Assembly: GCA_017617125.1 (NCBI GenBank)
Contig: JAFZWY010000031.1
Span: 1-38,489, forward strand
Direction of reading: 5' to 3'
DNA: 38,489 nt
Source of the DNA: Bacteroidales bacterium
GTDB taxonomy: Bacteria; Bacteroidota; Bacteroidia; Bacteroidales; ML635J-15
The notes beneath the pieces are model-generated. The model did no database searches, had not been told where the DNA came from, and saw nothing but the letters and a program-made list of their open reading frames with translations. Position numbers and translations under genes: made by a program. Numbering within the stretch: position 1 is the stretch's first letter; each line of letters starts with the position of its first letter. Below, one piece after another: positions 10,001 through 16,816 of this stretch.

Positions 10001-11340
10001 AGTCTTTCGAAATAATTAATATCAGACATTCCTATTTTTAAATCGAAATTATTGCCACTACATAAATAATTTGTTTCGGGAGCAACTATTCTTGTACTCC
10101 AAGTATCTGGAATTAATTCGTGAACTTCGACAGCCGTAGGGTCACTAAACCAACCCATATCATTTATTTTTGACCTCATAAAGTCCGCTTGTTCTTGTGA
10201 AAATCTGTATCTGCATCCGTCTGGCGAATAATTCATAATATTATTGTAAGGAACATCTGGATCATTGCCACAATCGCTTGATGGCGAATCATGATCTGGA
10301 GGATCGTTAAAACCACTAGAATGCACTACTCCACCAATCTCTTCGACCCATGTATGAAAAAGTCCAAAATAATGCCCCATCTCGTGAGCTACAACATATC
10401 CGAGACTGCGATTCGCAAAAATATCGCTCTGCCCAGTAACAATTTTTATTATTCCTAATCTAGGGATTTCCCCTGACATAAGACAAGGACTTGTTGTCAG
10501 TCCGTATGTAATATCCTGATCTGGGTAATCTATAGCTTCAAATACCCATACATTTACATAATTTTCTGGAGGGAACAATGTATAATAGTTTCTTGGTAAT
10601 GCATAATATGATGAAGGATAACCTACTTCAGCGCTAATTTCATCTGTACTATTAAGGCTATTATAAGTTATCCCGTAATAAGTATGTCCGCAATAATCCA
10701 CACTCAAACTATGCCCTTGTGCGTCTACCATTGCAGGTCGAAACCTTATCTTCGTGTCTGCAGCATCCGCGGCACCTGCAACATTGGAGTGTGTCAAACC
10801 AGAAAAAACACTATCCAATATTAACATGCTTCCGGCTATTTGGCAAGGGTCAAGATATTCTTCGGGCGAACCATCGAACCATGTTGGTACAATAACATGA
10901 TAAACAATAGGAACTATAATTTCAGAATTATCTCTTGAAGGAGTATATGTTCTTGATGTTAGTTCATTACCCACTTTAATCATATCATGAATCATGTGGT
11001 GTGTACCACTGTCGGTCACAAACATTACACGTTTGCTTTCTTCAGAATCTTGCCATACTCCATCTGCATAATAACGCACGACAACATTATATGTTTCGAA
11101 CAAATGTAAACCATCATATTCTGAAACTATAACATATGGTATAGATGTCTGAATAGTATCAATATCTCCATCTAATGAAAATAAGAACTGATACAACTCT
11201 GCACTTTCAATCGGATTGAATTTAATCGGATTACCATACATTATGTGGTCAACATTTACCTCCGACTGTGGAAATACTTGCTGTCCATATATAAAACTTG
11301 TCCCACATAACACTGCCACTAATAATATTATCTTTCTCAT
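4087..11340 (-). CDS. Giant secreted multidomain M43-like metalloprotease with T9SS type A sorting domain
   Basis: 2417 aa. Signal peptide at residues 1-19 (ending IYGQ) and a fibronectin-like stretch at ~30-105. A metzincin domain follows with the zinc motif HEMGHYFGLFH (His319, Glu320, His323, His329) and a Met-turn at Met369 (NIMNY), matching the pappalysin/M43 family. From about Trp521 (WYFDNYVSLDF) to ~850 is a WD/PQQ-like propeller of the type seen in other Bacteroidetes cargo (LLFYTDGNKIWN). Residues ~850-1550 are Ig/PKD-like beta repeats. Residues ~1550-1950 look like a right-handed parallel beta-helix (recurring IxNNxF/GIYV turns). Residues ~1980-2300 are more helical, and a type A sorting domain begins at VYPNPT (Tyr2324). 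It is the first gene of a two-gene unit with the 650-aa gene. The protease is predicted to be secreted and may be surface-anchored; substrates are unknown. Confidence 0.85.
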   Translation of the reverse strand: MRKIILLVAVLCGTSFIYGQQVFPQSEVNVDHIMYGNPIKFNPIESAELYQFLFSLDGDIDTIQTSIPYVIVSEYDGLHLFETYNVVVRYYADGVWQDSEESKRVMFVTDSGTHHMIHDMIKVGNELTSRTYTPSRDNSEIIVPIVYHVIVPTWFDGSPEEYLDPCQIAGSMLILDSVFSGLTHSNVAGAADAADTKIRFRPAMVDAQGHSLSVDYCGHTYYGITYNSLNSTDEISAEVGYPSSYYALPRNYYTLFPPENYVNVWVFEAIDYPDQDITYGLTTSPCLMSGEIPRLGIIKIVTGQSDIFANRSLGYVVAHEMGHYFGLFHTWVEEIGGVVHSSGFNDPPDHDSPSSDCGNDPDVPYNNIMNYSPDGCRYRFSQEQADFMRSKINDMGWFSDPTAVEVHELIPDTWSTRIVAPETNYLCSGNNFDLKIGMSDINYFERLRIEGNGNFEIIIDEYELISENLIAVHVPPLPEGNYEFTIFHGSDVYCEKCYEPISRQYEVIECNNDVDVYNAQWYFDNYVSLDFRSGTAVLGEHSEMNANISESGICNGQGELLFYTDGNKIWNSNHEVVDELNQNIAYRGTIALRFDDTHYAVVSLCDNGFLISRLLEFGQDLNITTFEYNESLLYSSLSAVPCPTGGYWLISTRQGDADLKIVSFKLTLDGTSLVYGNGSEMNLNSRREVDRKAIVIKASPEGKYIACAMAEQSLQIFYFNATHGTFREIDCDIDCHGKSPSLAFSPNGRFLYMSDMLEIKQFDLKNDLACICLGIPSNTIFKRDNDGYYLRCQLSLQEGPDGKIYISKISDFYNFSRTIGAIMEPNNLASTYNGEEDCHIIENIIDYPSWRLLQNRENLPNLVDANKTDTCTALFTICSNSCSIDSLVINNFSLSTSVTWSFYDLSGNLITTSTDFEPVLSNITELHNRNAFIIKQTTACEDHYMLDTVYFGNATLNIEGPEKICQDGRSYDYEISLQPQNQIINIEWSDGYHHNYSDHVFRITPISPESLIVICNIIDEFGCPYTASLNVDVASVDYEPRITSGFCDNDILGQAEISINTSEAYELYVDDNYIGSGSENSTFSISDLYYGEHNFTIVVPEDVCRYEDNFYVSTNVSGFEANVIPKCNEGSVELSSNTGADLSNYTASIIVDGSTYDMRQVGNIFVFGYRSRNNMTDINLHLLERIAYQNVDAIITITDITTGCWAELDVTIPQAYPSMEILRTIPAQCEGIPSYVEFMVSGGEIYFDENFSYGVGTPEIIYTSPNGNLLYVVEVDSRANQVYAYVGNNECPVYKGPLPYEVLPPTFNLSHTDICHEGETATVTIEMNIMGIEENFQPYMIWNGGGNLIPFEQLSSNIYTATIEGVEQGNYTAEAHYSSNCAYELEINVGISNVDVSYSYVSENEVEVCFDFISSAYACDILVADADGNSPFSGTIYSDTCVVVESGTYNIYTSNPCGENDIIYFDDTQLMISVSSEPLITCKNIELTVIIHGGQAPYTVFVLGNEYMINSAGEHTIPVAIDNITGQYTLAITVTDNLGQVATITHTLNTIWENAVIISDELSSSYTEETLIITPRQLVVTDNVVLDHCTIYCASEDYDNIMQTQWIVPYSNKLTIKACTIQSGCPDKMWQGITVYGIRFSNPSYIRSLVNVNGSLIQDAVKAVESINNGTIIANGSNFENNQYGIYYNKFITKPYPTNFQQVISLRSRRLTANAIENCNFRTTRDLNDETRYPKAGIYMDNVWGITMKGCKFINEMPWQTVSDPSQRGIGIHSVASSFEADSYNASISTFSGLHYGVYATGNCSNRAIAILNSDFDNSMFGIYVNENAGAKILNNNIDVMSSSLLSSITNYRTSTQGMYLNTSNSYNVEGNVISGGSTGMYVNNSGVDASKIKNNTFSTAVNAIKVIGQNSDYGIDGGEGDLGIQILCNDFISNTNNIGILNGNMRKLQGEEDAPTGNQFRLTDGRQFQFRVDCRAAWQMSRRYMYYQHRDGIITNNLVRELQIGRYTEESVYAWNTGILYDDSYCQTRSYTVTELISEIPVLEISVAEKEKEYAEKLDGGNTNSLLSQIAQMNLFNMPPVWNFYKDGYLSDTVFLSLAEKIQYYPAYITSIFVQNSPLPSHIFDKVMDKDFSILLKLVLQLCQIGESPRVLAENEIADLKQNILENETLLEYEGHNIDSIASDLENVVKYFEQKGTTDAKERLFRLYISTYNYQMAGKMLTELQSINNAKYGRYADIGWLYLHTISDTVDWKPDLQKNEMLLLSAIADSSYLYSGMAETLYEYAFDTILPKYTPEFDDIITPKKVTAKDINNDMFSDLFDVYPNPTRDNVYIKINSNIYSEEVKEYFSTYGIGYGQECLKIRLNLYDIEGHLLYCENRYINENLYINLKDYVSGTYMLEVRNCFDKVVLKKIIKL

Positions 11341-11362
11341 AAAAAATTTTAATTGTTTGCCC

Positions 11363-11392
11363 CAAAGGTAATAACAAATTTTGTTTTACAAA
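11363..11392 (-). promoter_or_regulatory. Promoter of the metalloprotease gene
   Basis: Read on the minus strand: TTTG (11389-11392), 18 bp, then TACCTTTG (11363-11370). This is a full match to the Bacteroidetes -33/-7 consensus, about 20 bp before the ATG. Confidence 0.7.
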
Positions 11393-11401
11393 ACAAAATT
11401 T
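11376..11401. promoter_or_regulatory. Perfect 26-bp inverted repeat over the promoter (candidate operator)
   Basis: Arms AAATTTTGTTTT (11376-11387) and AAAACAAAATTT (11390-11401) are exact reverse complements around a 2-base centre. The repeat covers the -33 element of the metalloprotease promoter, which is where a repressor or activator dimer could bind. It lies in the divergent region shared with the TonB receptor gene. The AT-rich composition raises the chance of coincidence, but 12-bp perfect arms are long. Confidence 0.5.
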
Positions 11402-11503
11402 TAAATTTACATTAAAGAGGACTCACTTCACATTTGTTCTATTTTCTTTCTTGCCATAAAAATATTTTTCCAACTTTTTCTCCCACATCCCAAATAATAA
11501 AAT

Positions 11504-11511
11504 TAAATTTG
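11504..11511 (+). promoter_or_regulatory. Putative -7 element for the TonB receptor operon
   Basis: TAAATTTG matches TAnnTTTG, 23 bp before the start codon. No clear TTG is seen at -33. Confidence 0.5.
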
Positions 11512-11534
11512 TACCCACATTTTTAATTTCGAGT

Positions 11535-14051
11535 ATGAAGCGTAAATTTTTACCACTCATTTTCGTGTGCTTGTCGGTGTCGGCTACATACGCCCAGACC
11601 GATACCACAAGGAATAACGATGACATTGAAAACCAGTCGGTTCCAACAATCACACTCACCGAATCGGAACTTGAGGAAGGTTCGCAGGACAACGATATTT
11701 CCACCTTGTTGCAGTCGTCGCAGGATGTTTATGTAAACTCCGCCGGCTACACTTTCGGTCAGGCTCGCTTCCGTTTCCGCGGATACGACAACCAGAATGC
11801 CGAGGTGCTTATGAACGGAATCTATGTGAACGATGCCGAAAATGGGCGCCCCGTATATAGCAACTGGGGCGGACTGAACGATGTAATGCGCTTTAAAACA
11901 AATACTTCGGGCTTGCATTTCTCCGACTATTCGTTCGGCGGACTTTCGGGAGTTACCAATATCTCAACTCGCGTGTCGGAGTTCCGTCAGGGTGGAAGCG
12001 TTTCGTACGCAAACTCCAACCGTTCGTACCGCCACAGGGCAATGGCAGCCTACAGCACAGGCCTTATGGCTAACGGCTGGGCTTTCTCGGTGGCAGCATC
12101 AACCCGTCTGGCACAAAAATGCTACATTCCGGGCACATTCTACGAAGGCTACGCCTATTTCTTCGGTGCCGAAAAGAAATTCAACGACCATCACAGCCTC
12201 GGACTTACCGTTTTCGGTTCGCCGTCGCGTAGCGGAAGGTCGGGCGCAGCAACCGCCGAAACCTACGAACTTCTTGGCACAAACTACTACAATCCCAACT
12301 GGGGATACCAGAACGGCAAGGTCCGCAACGCCAAGGTCGGCTACTACCACCAGCCGCGAATCATCCTCTCGCACTACTGGGACATCGACAACACTATGAA
12401 ACTGCAGACCTCGGCATCGTATATGTTCGGTCGCGGTGGAACGACAGCCCTCAACTGGTACGACGCTCCCGACCCGCGTCCCGACTACTACCGCAACTTC
12501 CCGTCGTACTACGATGACGACGAAAATATGTTCGCCCAGCTTACTAACGAATGGCAGAACGACGAGAACAAAGGTCTGCTCGACTGGGACCACTTCTATT
12601 TTGCAAATATGAAAAACCTATATACGGTTACTAATGTCGGCGGAAATCCCAACGATTCAATCACAGGTAACCGCGCAAAATACATCATCGAGGAACGCCG
12701 CAACGACATCAGCCGCTTCGACTTCTCGTCGCGCTTGAGCAAGATCTTTACCGATGAGATAAAGATGGTTGCTGGGGTAAACTACATGATGAACCAGACG
12801 CATTACTTCAAGGTAATCGACGACCTTCTCGGTGCTGACTGGTGGCTCGATGTTGACCAGTTTGCCGAACGCGACTTCAACGACGAAGACTACATCCAGA
12901 GCGACCTCGACAATCCAAACCAAGTGAAAAAGGAAGGCGATTTGTTCGGCTACAACTACTTGGCAAACATTCACAAGGCCGATGCTTTTGCCGAAGCCGA
13001 ATTCAAATACTCGAAGGTTGAGTTCTTCACCGCCTTGAAACTTTCCTACACCGAATACTGGCGCGACGGAAAGATGCGCAACGGAAAGTTCCCCGATGGT
13101 TCGTTCGGTGCATCCGACCACCAGCGTTTCTTCAACTATGCTGTGAAGGCCGGTGTAAACTACAAGATTACAGGCCGCAACTTCCTGCTTGCTAATGTGG
13201 CATTCCTAACCCGTGCACCTTATTTCCGCAATGCGTATGTTTCGCCACGCACACGCGACAATGTTGTGCCAAACCTCAAGAGCGAGACAATCTTCTCGGG
13301 CGACCTCAGCTATTTCTTCCGCTCGCCAAACTTCCAGCTCAAGATTACGGGCTACTACACCGAATTCCGCAACGGAACCGAAGGCACAAGCTTCTACCAC
13401 GACGAGCTTAACACCTTCGTCAACTATATGATGACTGGCGTTAACAAGGTTCACTATGGCGGAGAATTCGGAACCGAAGTGAAGATTTCACCGACTGTAA
13501 CAGCAACTGCTGCCTTGGGTTACGGAAGATACATGTACAATAGTCGTCCGTCGGTAACGATAACCCAGGACAACAGTTCCGAAGTACTTGCAACCGACCG
13601 CACCGTCTATATAAAGAACTACCACATAGGCGGAACTCCAGAACTTGCCGCGACTATCGGTGTCAAGTATTCCGCACCAAAGTACTGGTATGTAGGTGCT
13701 AACGCAAATTATTTTGGTGAAAACTACGTTACGATCAATCCCGAAAAGCACACTGTCGAGGCACTCGACATTTTTGTTGTCGGTGACCCGCAGCTCGAAA
13801 CTATTCTCGGTCAGGAAAAATTGAAAGGCGGTTTCACACTCGACATCTATGGTGGAAAATCGTGGAGAATACAGCGCAAATACACTCTCGGTTTCACTGC
13901 AAGCATCTCGAATGTAACCCACAACACTAAGATTGCCACCAGCGGATTCGAGCAGTACCGTTTCGACAAGACCAACATCGACAAGTTCCCCAACAAGTAC
14001 TACTATATGTACGGAATAAATTACTTCGCAAACCTATATTTCAGATTCTAA
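11535..14051 (+). CDS. TonB-dependent outer-membrane receptor
   Basis: 838 aa. Signal peptide at residues 1-20 (TYAQ). It is followed by a TonB plug domain (about 35-190) with characteristic ARFRFRGYDNQ and VLMNGIYVNDAENG stretches. A long beta-barrel rich in alternating aromatic residues then runs to a C-terminal Phe (LYFRF), the outer-membrane assembly signal. It lacks the N-terminal carboxypeptidase-regulatory-like domain usual in SusC proteins and has no SusD partner, so it is probably not a glycan-type SusCD system. The next two genes, after gaps of 12 and 13 bases, encode DUF5689-like lipoproteins that probably work with it on the outer face. The substrate cannot be told from sequence. 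Its codon use is GC-richer than that of the divergent protease gene. Confidence 0.9.
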   Translation: MKRKFLPLIFVCLSVSATYAQTDTTRNNDDIENQSVPTITLTESELEEGSQDNDISTLLQSSQDVYVNSAGYTFGQARFRFRGYDNQNAEVLMNGIYVNDAENGRPVYSNWGGLNDVMRFKTNTSGLHFSDYSFGGLSGVTNISTRVSEFRQGGSVSYANSNRSYRHRAMAAYSTGLMANGWAFSVAASTRLAQKCYIPGTFYEGYAYFFGAEKKFNDHHSLGLTVFGSPSRSGRSGAATAETYELLGTNYYNPNWGYQNGKVRNAKVGYYHQPRIILSHYWDIDNTMKLQTSASYMFGRGGTTALNWYDAPDPRPDYYRNFPSYYDDDENMFAQLTNEWQNDENKGLLDWDHFYFANMKNLYTVTNVGGNPNDSITGNRAKYIIEERRNDISRFDFSSRLSKIFTDEIKMVAGVNYMMNQTHYFKVIDDLLGADWWLDVDQFAERDFNDEDYIQSDLDNPNQVKKEGDLFGYNYLANIHKADAFAEAEFKYSKVEFFTALKLSYTEYWRDGKMRNGKFPDGSFGASDHQRFFNYAVKAGVNYKITGRNFLLANVAFLTRAPYFRNAYVSPRTRDNVVPNLKSETIFSGDLSYFFRSPNFQLKITGYYTEFRNGTEGTSFYHDELNTFVNYMMTGVNKVHYGGEFGTEVKISPTVTATAALGYGRYMYNSRPSVTITQDNSSEVLATDRTVYIKNYHIGGTPELAATIGVKYSAPKYWYVGANANYFGENYVTINPEKHTVEALDIFVVGDPQLETILGQEKLKGGFTLDIYGGKSWRIQRKYTLGFTASISNVTHNTKIATSGFEQYRFDKTNIDKFPNKYYYMYGINYFANLYFRF

Positions 14052-14063
14052 AACACTTGCAAG

Positions 14064-14855
14064 ATGAAAAAGATAATTTCCATAATAGTTCCGATGTTTT
14101 TTGCAGCCGTGGCACTTGTCTGCTCCTGCGAGAAACCCGATGTTCCAGCAATAACCGAGTTGGACAAGGACCATATACTTACGGTTTCCGACATTTACAA
14201 GATGTGGGCCGACAGTGGAGACTACTACCAGTTTAAAGACGACTATATGCTGTTCGGTACAATTACTATGGACGACAGCCACGACAACATTTATAAGGAA
14301 GCCTACCTGCAGGATTCCACAGGTGGAATAAACATATACAAGCTCAGCAAAGCAGGCATGGTAAAGGTCGGCGACCGCGTCCGCATGAATCTGAAAGGCA
14401 GCCAGATAGTAAATTACAGCGGCAAGATGGAACTAAGTTTTGTCGATGTCGAGGATGCCACTCTGCAAGTGATACTTCAGGAACCAAATGTACCGATTAC
14501 TCCAGAGGAAGTTACTATGGCTCAGGTTATTGAAAATCCAGCATATTACGACTGTCGTCTTGTAAAACTCAACAATGTGCAGTTTGCTGCAAGCGACACC
14601 GCACTAACATACGCAGTAGAAAATGGCTCGACAACCCAGAGTCGCAACATGACAAGCTGCGACGGAAATACACTCGTCGCCCGCAACAGCGACTACGCCG
14701 ACTTTGCAGGGCAACCTTTGCCAAAAGGTAGCGGAAGTGTAGTCGGAATTATGACTCGCTTCATAAAGACAGGGCAAAATGGAACAACGACAACCTATCA
14801 GATAATCATCCGTTCGACCGATGAAGTGAATATGGAAAACGAAAGGTGCGACTAA
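14064..14855 (+). CDS. DUF5689-like outer-membrane lipoprotein
   Basis: 263 aa. Lipoprotein-type signal with the probable acylated Cys22 (VCSC, a slightly imperfect lipobox). The body matches the DUF5689 pattern: TVSDIYKMW, a YMLFGTITMDD strand, NIYKEAYLQD, GGINIYKL, VGDRVRMNLKGS, then a repeat-like second half (LVKLNNVQF... FAGQPLPKGSGSVVGI... IRSTDEV). These look like two OB-fold-like beta units, but that is inference. It lies 12 bases after the TonB receptor gene and is paralogous to the next gene. Its role is unknown; it is likely a surface partner of the receptor. Confidence 0.8.
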   Translation: MKKIISIIVPMFFAAVALVCSCEKPDVPAITELDKDHILTVSDIYKMWADSGDYYQFKDDYMLFGTITMDDSHDNIYKEAYLQDSTGGINIYKLSKAGMVKVGDRVRMNLKGSQIVNYSGKMELSFVDVEDATLQVILQEPNVPITPEEVTMAQVIENPAYYDCRLVKLNNVQFAASDTALTYAVENGSTTQSRNMTSCDGNTLVARNSDYADFAGQPLPKGSGSVVGIMTRFIKTGQNGTTTTYQIIIRSTDEVNMENERCD

Positions 14856-14868
14856 AAAATAGGAAGAT

Positions 14869-16098
14869 ATGAAAAGCATAATCAAGATATTGGCAATAGC
14901 AACGGCAATAGTGCCGGCATTTATGTTCAGCGGTTGCATACAGGGCAAGTACGACACCCCTGAAGTAAGCGAAGTGCCTGTTGGCGATACGGTAACGATT
15001 ACACGCTTATGGGAAATCTACGATTCGCTTGTGGCTGCTGGCGGTGGAACTTACAAGTTCAACGAAGACCTTTCCATTTTTGGATATATAACTATGTCCG
15101 ACAAGATTGGCAATATCTACAAGTCGGCCTACTTGCAGGGCGGTGCCGACGACGACAAGGCCATCAACTTGCACCTGCTTTCGTCGGGCGGATTATACGA
15201 AGGCGACTATGTACGCGTAAACCTCAAGGGCTTGGTTCTTGGTGACTACAGCGGTATGATACAGTTGGATTCGGTTCACGTTGACAATAATATTGTAAAG
15301 TTGGAAACGCGTAGATTCCTCGAACCCGAATTGGTTGACATTGAGAATATTGGTACTGGTTCGTATGTCGGAAAACTTGTAAAGTTCCGCAAAGTTCAGT
15401 TCCAAGAGCAATATGTTGGCACAACCTACGCCGACAAAGAAGGCCAGAAAACTGTGAATACCTACATCGAGGACGAACTTGGCAACACCATGATTGTCCG
15501 CACAAGCGGTTACGCCAACTTTGCAGGCGACACCATTCCCGCAGGAAGCGGTTCGCTTGTGGCTATTGTAAGCAGATACAACACTGAATATCAATTATTT
15601 ATTCGCAATACCGATGAGGTTCAACTTACAGGTCGTCGCTTTGGCGATGTGGATGTGATTTTCGAAAACAATTTCGATGCAACTCCCGATGGCGATTTTG
15701 CCGACGCAGGATGGCAAAACGATGCCCGTCAGGGTACTGCAATATGGAAATGCCAGGCTGTTACAGAAGGCAAGATATTAAGCATCAGCGGAAATAGCGG
15801 CGAGCAGAACGAAACATGGCTTATTACTCCCGAAATTGCACTTCAGCAGAATTCGTACCTCAGCTTTAAGACAAGGATGATGACCGCAGGAAATACACTT
15901 ACGGCCATGATTTCGACCGACGGCACAAACTGGACACAGCTTCCTGCCAATATTGCAGTATCGACCGACTGGGCAATCTCCGGCGATGTGAGCCTTGCAC
16001 AATACTCTGGCAACATCCGCATAGCCTTCAAGTTTGAAAGTCCTGTGGGAGTAGCTGGAAAATATTTCCTGGATGATGTAAAGGTGTTTACGAAGTAG
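14869..16098 (+). CDS. DUF5689-like lipoprotein with C-terminal choice-of-anchor J / cleaved-adhesin-type domain
   Basis: 409 aa. Lipobox FSGC with Cys23. Residues ~40-260 repeat the plan of the upstream paralogue (LSIFGYITMSD, NIYKSAYLQG, VRVNLKGLVLGDYSG, FAGDTIPAGSGSLVAI, IRNTDEVQL). Residues ~262-409 form a jelly-roll of the choice-of-anchor J/cleaved adhesin type (FENNFD... TWLITPEIAL... YLSFKTRM... ISTDGTNWTQL... YFLDDVKV), a binding fold found in many Bacteroidetes surface proteins. The two-lipoprotein arrangement, one short and one with an extra binding domain, downstream of a TonB receptor suggests a surface capture complex. The ligand is unknown. Confidence 0.82.
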   Translation: MKSIIKILAIATAIVPAFMFSGCIQGKYDTPEVSEVPVGDTVTITRLWEIYDSLVAAGGGTYKFNEDLSIFGYITMSDKIGNIYKSAYLQGGADDDKAINLHLLSSGGLYEGDYVRVNLKGLVLGDYSGMIQLDSVHVDNNIVKLETRRFLEPELVDIENIGTGSYVGKLVKFRKVQFQEQYVGTTYADKEGQKTVNTYIEDELGNTMIVRTSGYANFAGDTIPAGSGSLVAIVSRYNTEYQLFIRNTDEVQLTGRRFGDVDVIFENNFDATPDGDFADAGWQNDARQGTAIWKCQAVTEGKILSISGNSGEQNETWLITPEIALQQNSYLSFKTRMMTAGNTLTAMISTDGTNWTQLPANIAVSTDWAISGDVSLAQYSGNIRIAFKFESPVGVAGKYFLDDVKVFTK

Positions 16099-16119
16099 AA
16101 AACTAAAAATACAAACGAT

Positions 16120-16734
16120 ATGCTAGTTGTTGGAATAGCAGGCGGTTCGGGAGCGGGAAAGACCACCGTAGTCAACAAGATTACCGCGCAGTTGCCCAAG
16201 GACATGGTTACGCTGGTACCTCAGGATTCGTACTATTGGGACAGCAGCCATTTGCCGATGGAGGAGAGGAAGAAGATAAATTTCGACCATCCTAACGCCA
16301 TTGAGTGGGATTTGCTCATTCGCCACATAAAGGAACTGAAGGAAGGCAAGTCGGTTGAACAGCCAATATACGCCTACATAACCAGTTCGCGCAGCAAGGA
16401 GACTTTGACGGTAATGCCCAGCAATGTTATAATCGTCGAGGGCATAATGGTGCTAACTCAACCAGAACTCCGTGATTTGATGGATGTTAAAGTCTACGTA
16501 GATGCAGATGCCGATGACCGCCTTGCGCGAATTCTCCGTCGCGATACTGTTGAACGTGGACGTTCGGTAAACGATGTGCTCGAGCATTACTACGACACCG
16601 TAAAGCCGATGCATCTGCAGTTCATTGAGCCTACAAAGCGCTATGCCGATATCATTGTGCCTAACATTGGCGACAACGATGCTGCCGTGAACCTGCTGGC
16701 AAAATTCATCCATCAGCATATTGATAACAACTGA
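16120..16734 (+). CDS. udk: Uridine kinase
   Basis: 204 aa, full length for the family. It phosphorylates uridine and cytidine to UMP and CMP in pyrimidine salvage, in the cytoplasm. The Walker A motif GGSGAGKTT is at residues 8-16. Family motifs PQDSYY, NFDHPNAIEWDLL, QPIYAY and VIIVEGIMVL are followed by the lid/base region RILRRDTVERGRS and the C-terminal IEPTKRYADIIVP. It starts 21 bases after the lipoprotein stop with no terminator between, so it is probably in the same transcript as the TonB receptor. It is followed by a GC-rich palindrome. Confidence 0.95.
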   Translation: MLVVGIAGGSGAGKTTVVNKITAQLPKDMVTLVPQDSYYWDSSHLPMEERKKINFDHPNAIEWDLLIRHIKELKEGKSVEQPIYAYITSSRSKETLTVMPSNVIIVEGIMVLTQPELRDLMDVKVYVDADADDRLARILRRDTVERGRSVNDVLEHYYDTVKPMHLQFIEPTKRYADIIVPNIGDNDAAVNLLAKFIHQHIDNN

Positions 16735-16742
16735 TAAATAAT

Positions 16743-16779
16743 TTCCCCGCTCCCTGAGCGTAGTCGAAGGGTCGGGGAA
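16743..16779. repeat. REP-like palindrome / possible terminator after udk
   Basis: Outer stem TTCCCCG (16743-16749) / CGGGGAA (16773-16779); inner stem CCCT (16752-16755) / AGGG (16768-16771) around GAGCGTAGTCGA. The CCCTGAGC...GTCGAAGGG core resembles a dispersed palindromic repeat seen in many bacterial genomes (recalled, not searched). No U-tract follows, so terminator function is uncertain. Confidence 0.6.
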
Positions 16780-16816
16780 TAGTCATTTATTTCAAATAAT
16801 TGTAAAAAAATATTTT

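Noticed and set aside
12099..12593. 164-aa minus-strand open frame inside the TonB receptor gene
   Set aside because: Antiparallel shadow of a GC-rich coding region; Val/Arg-rich low-quality protein with no motif, and the plus-strand gene is clear.
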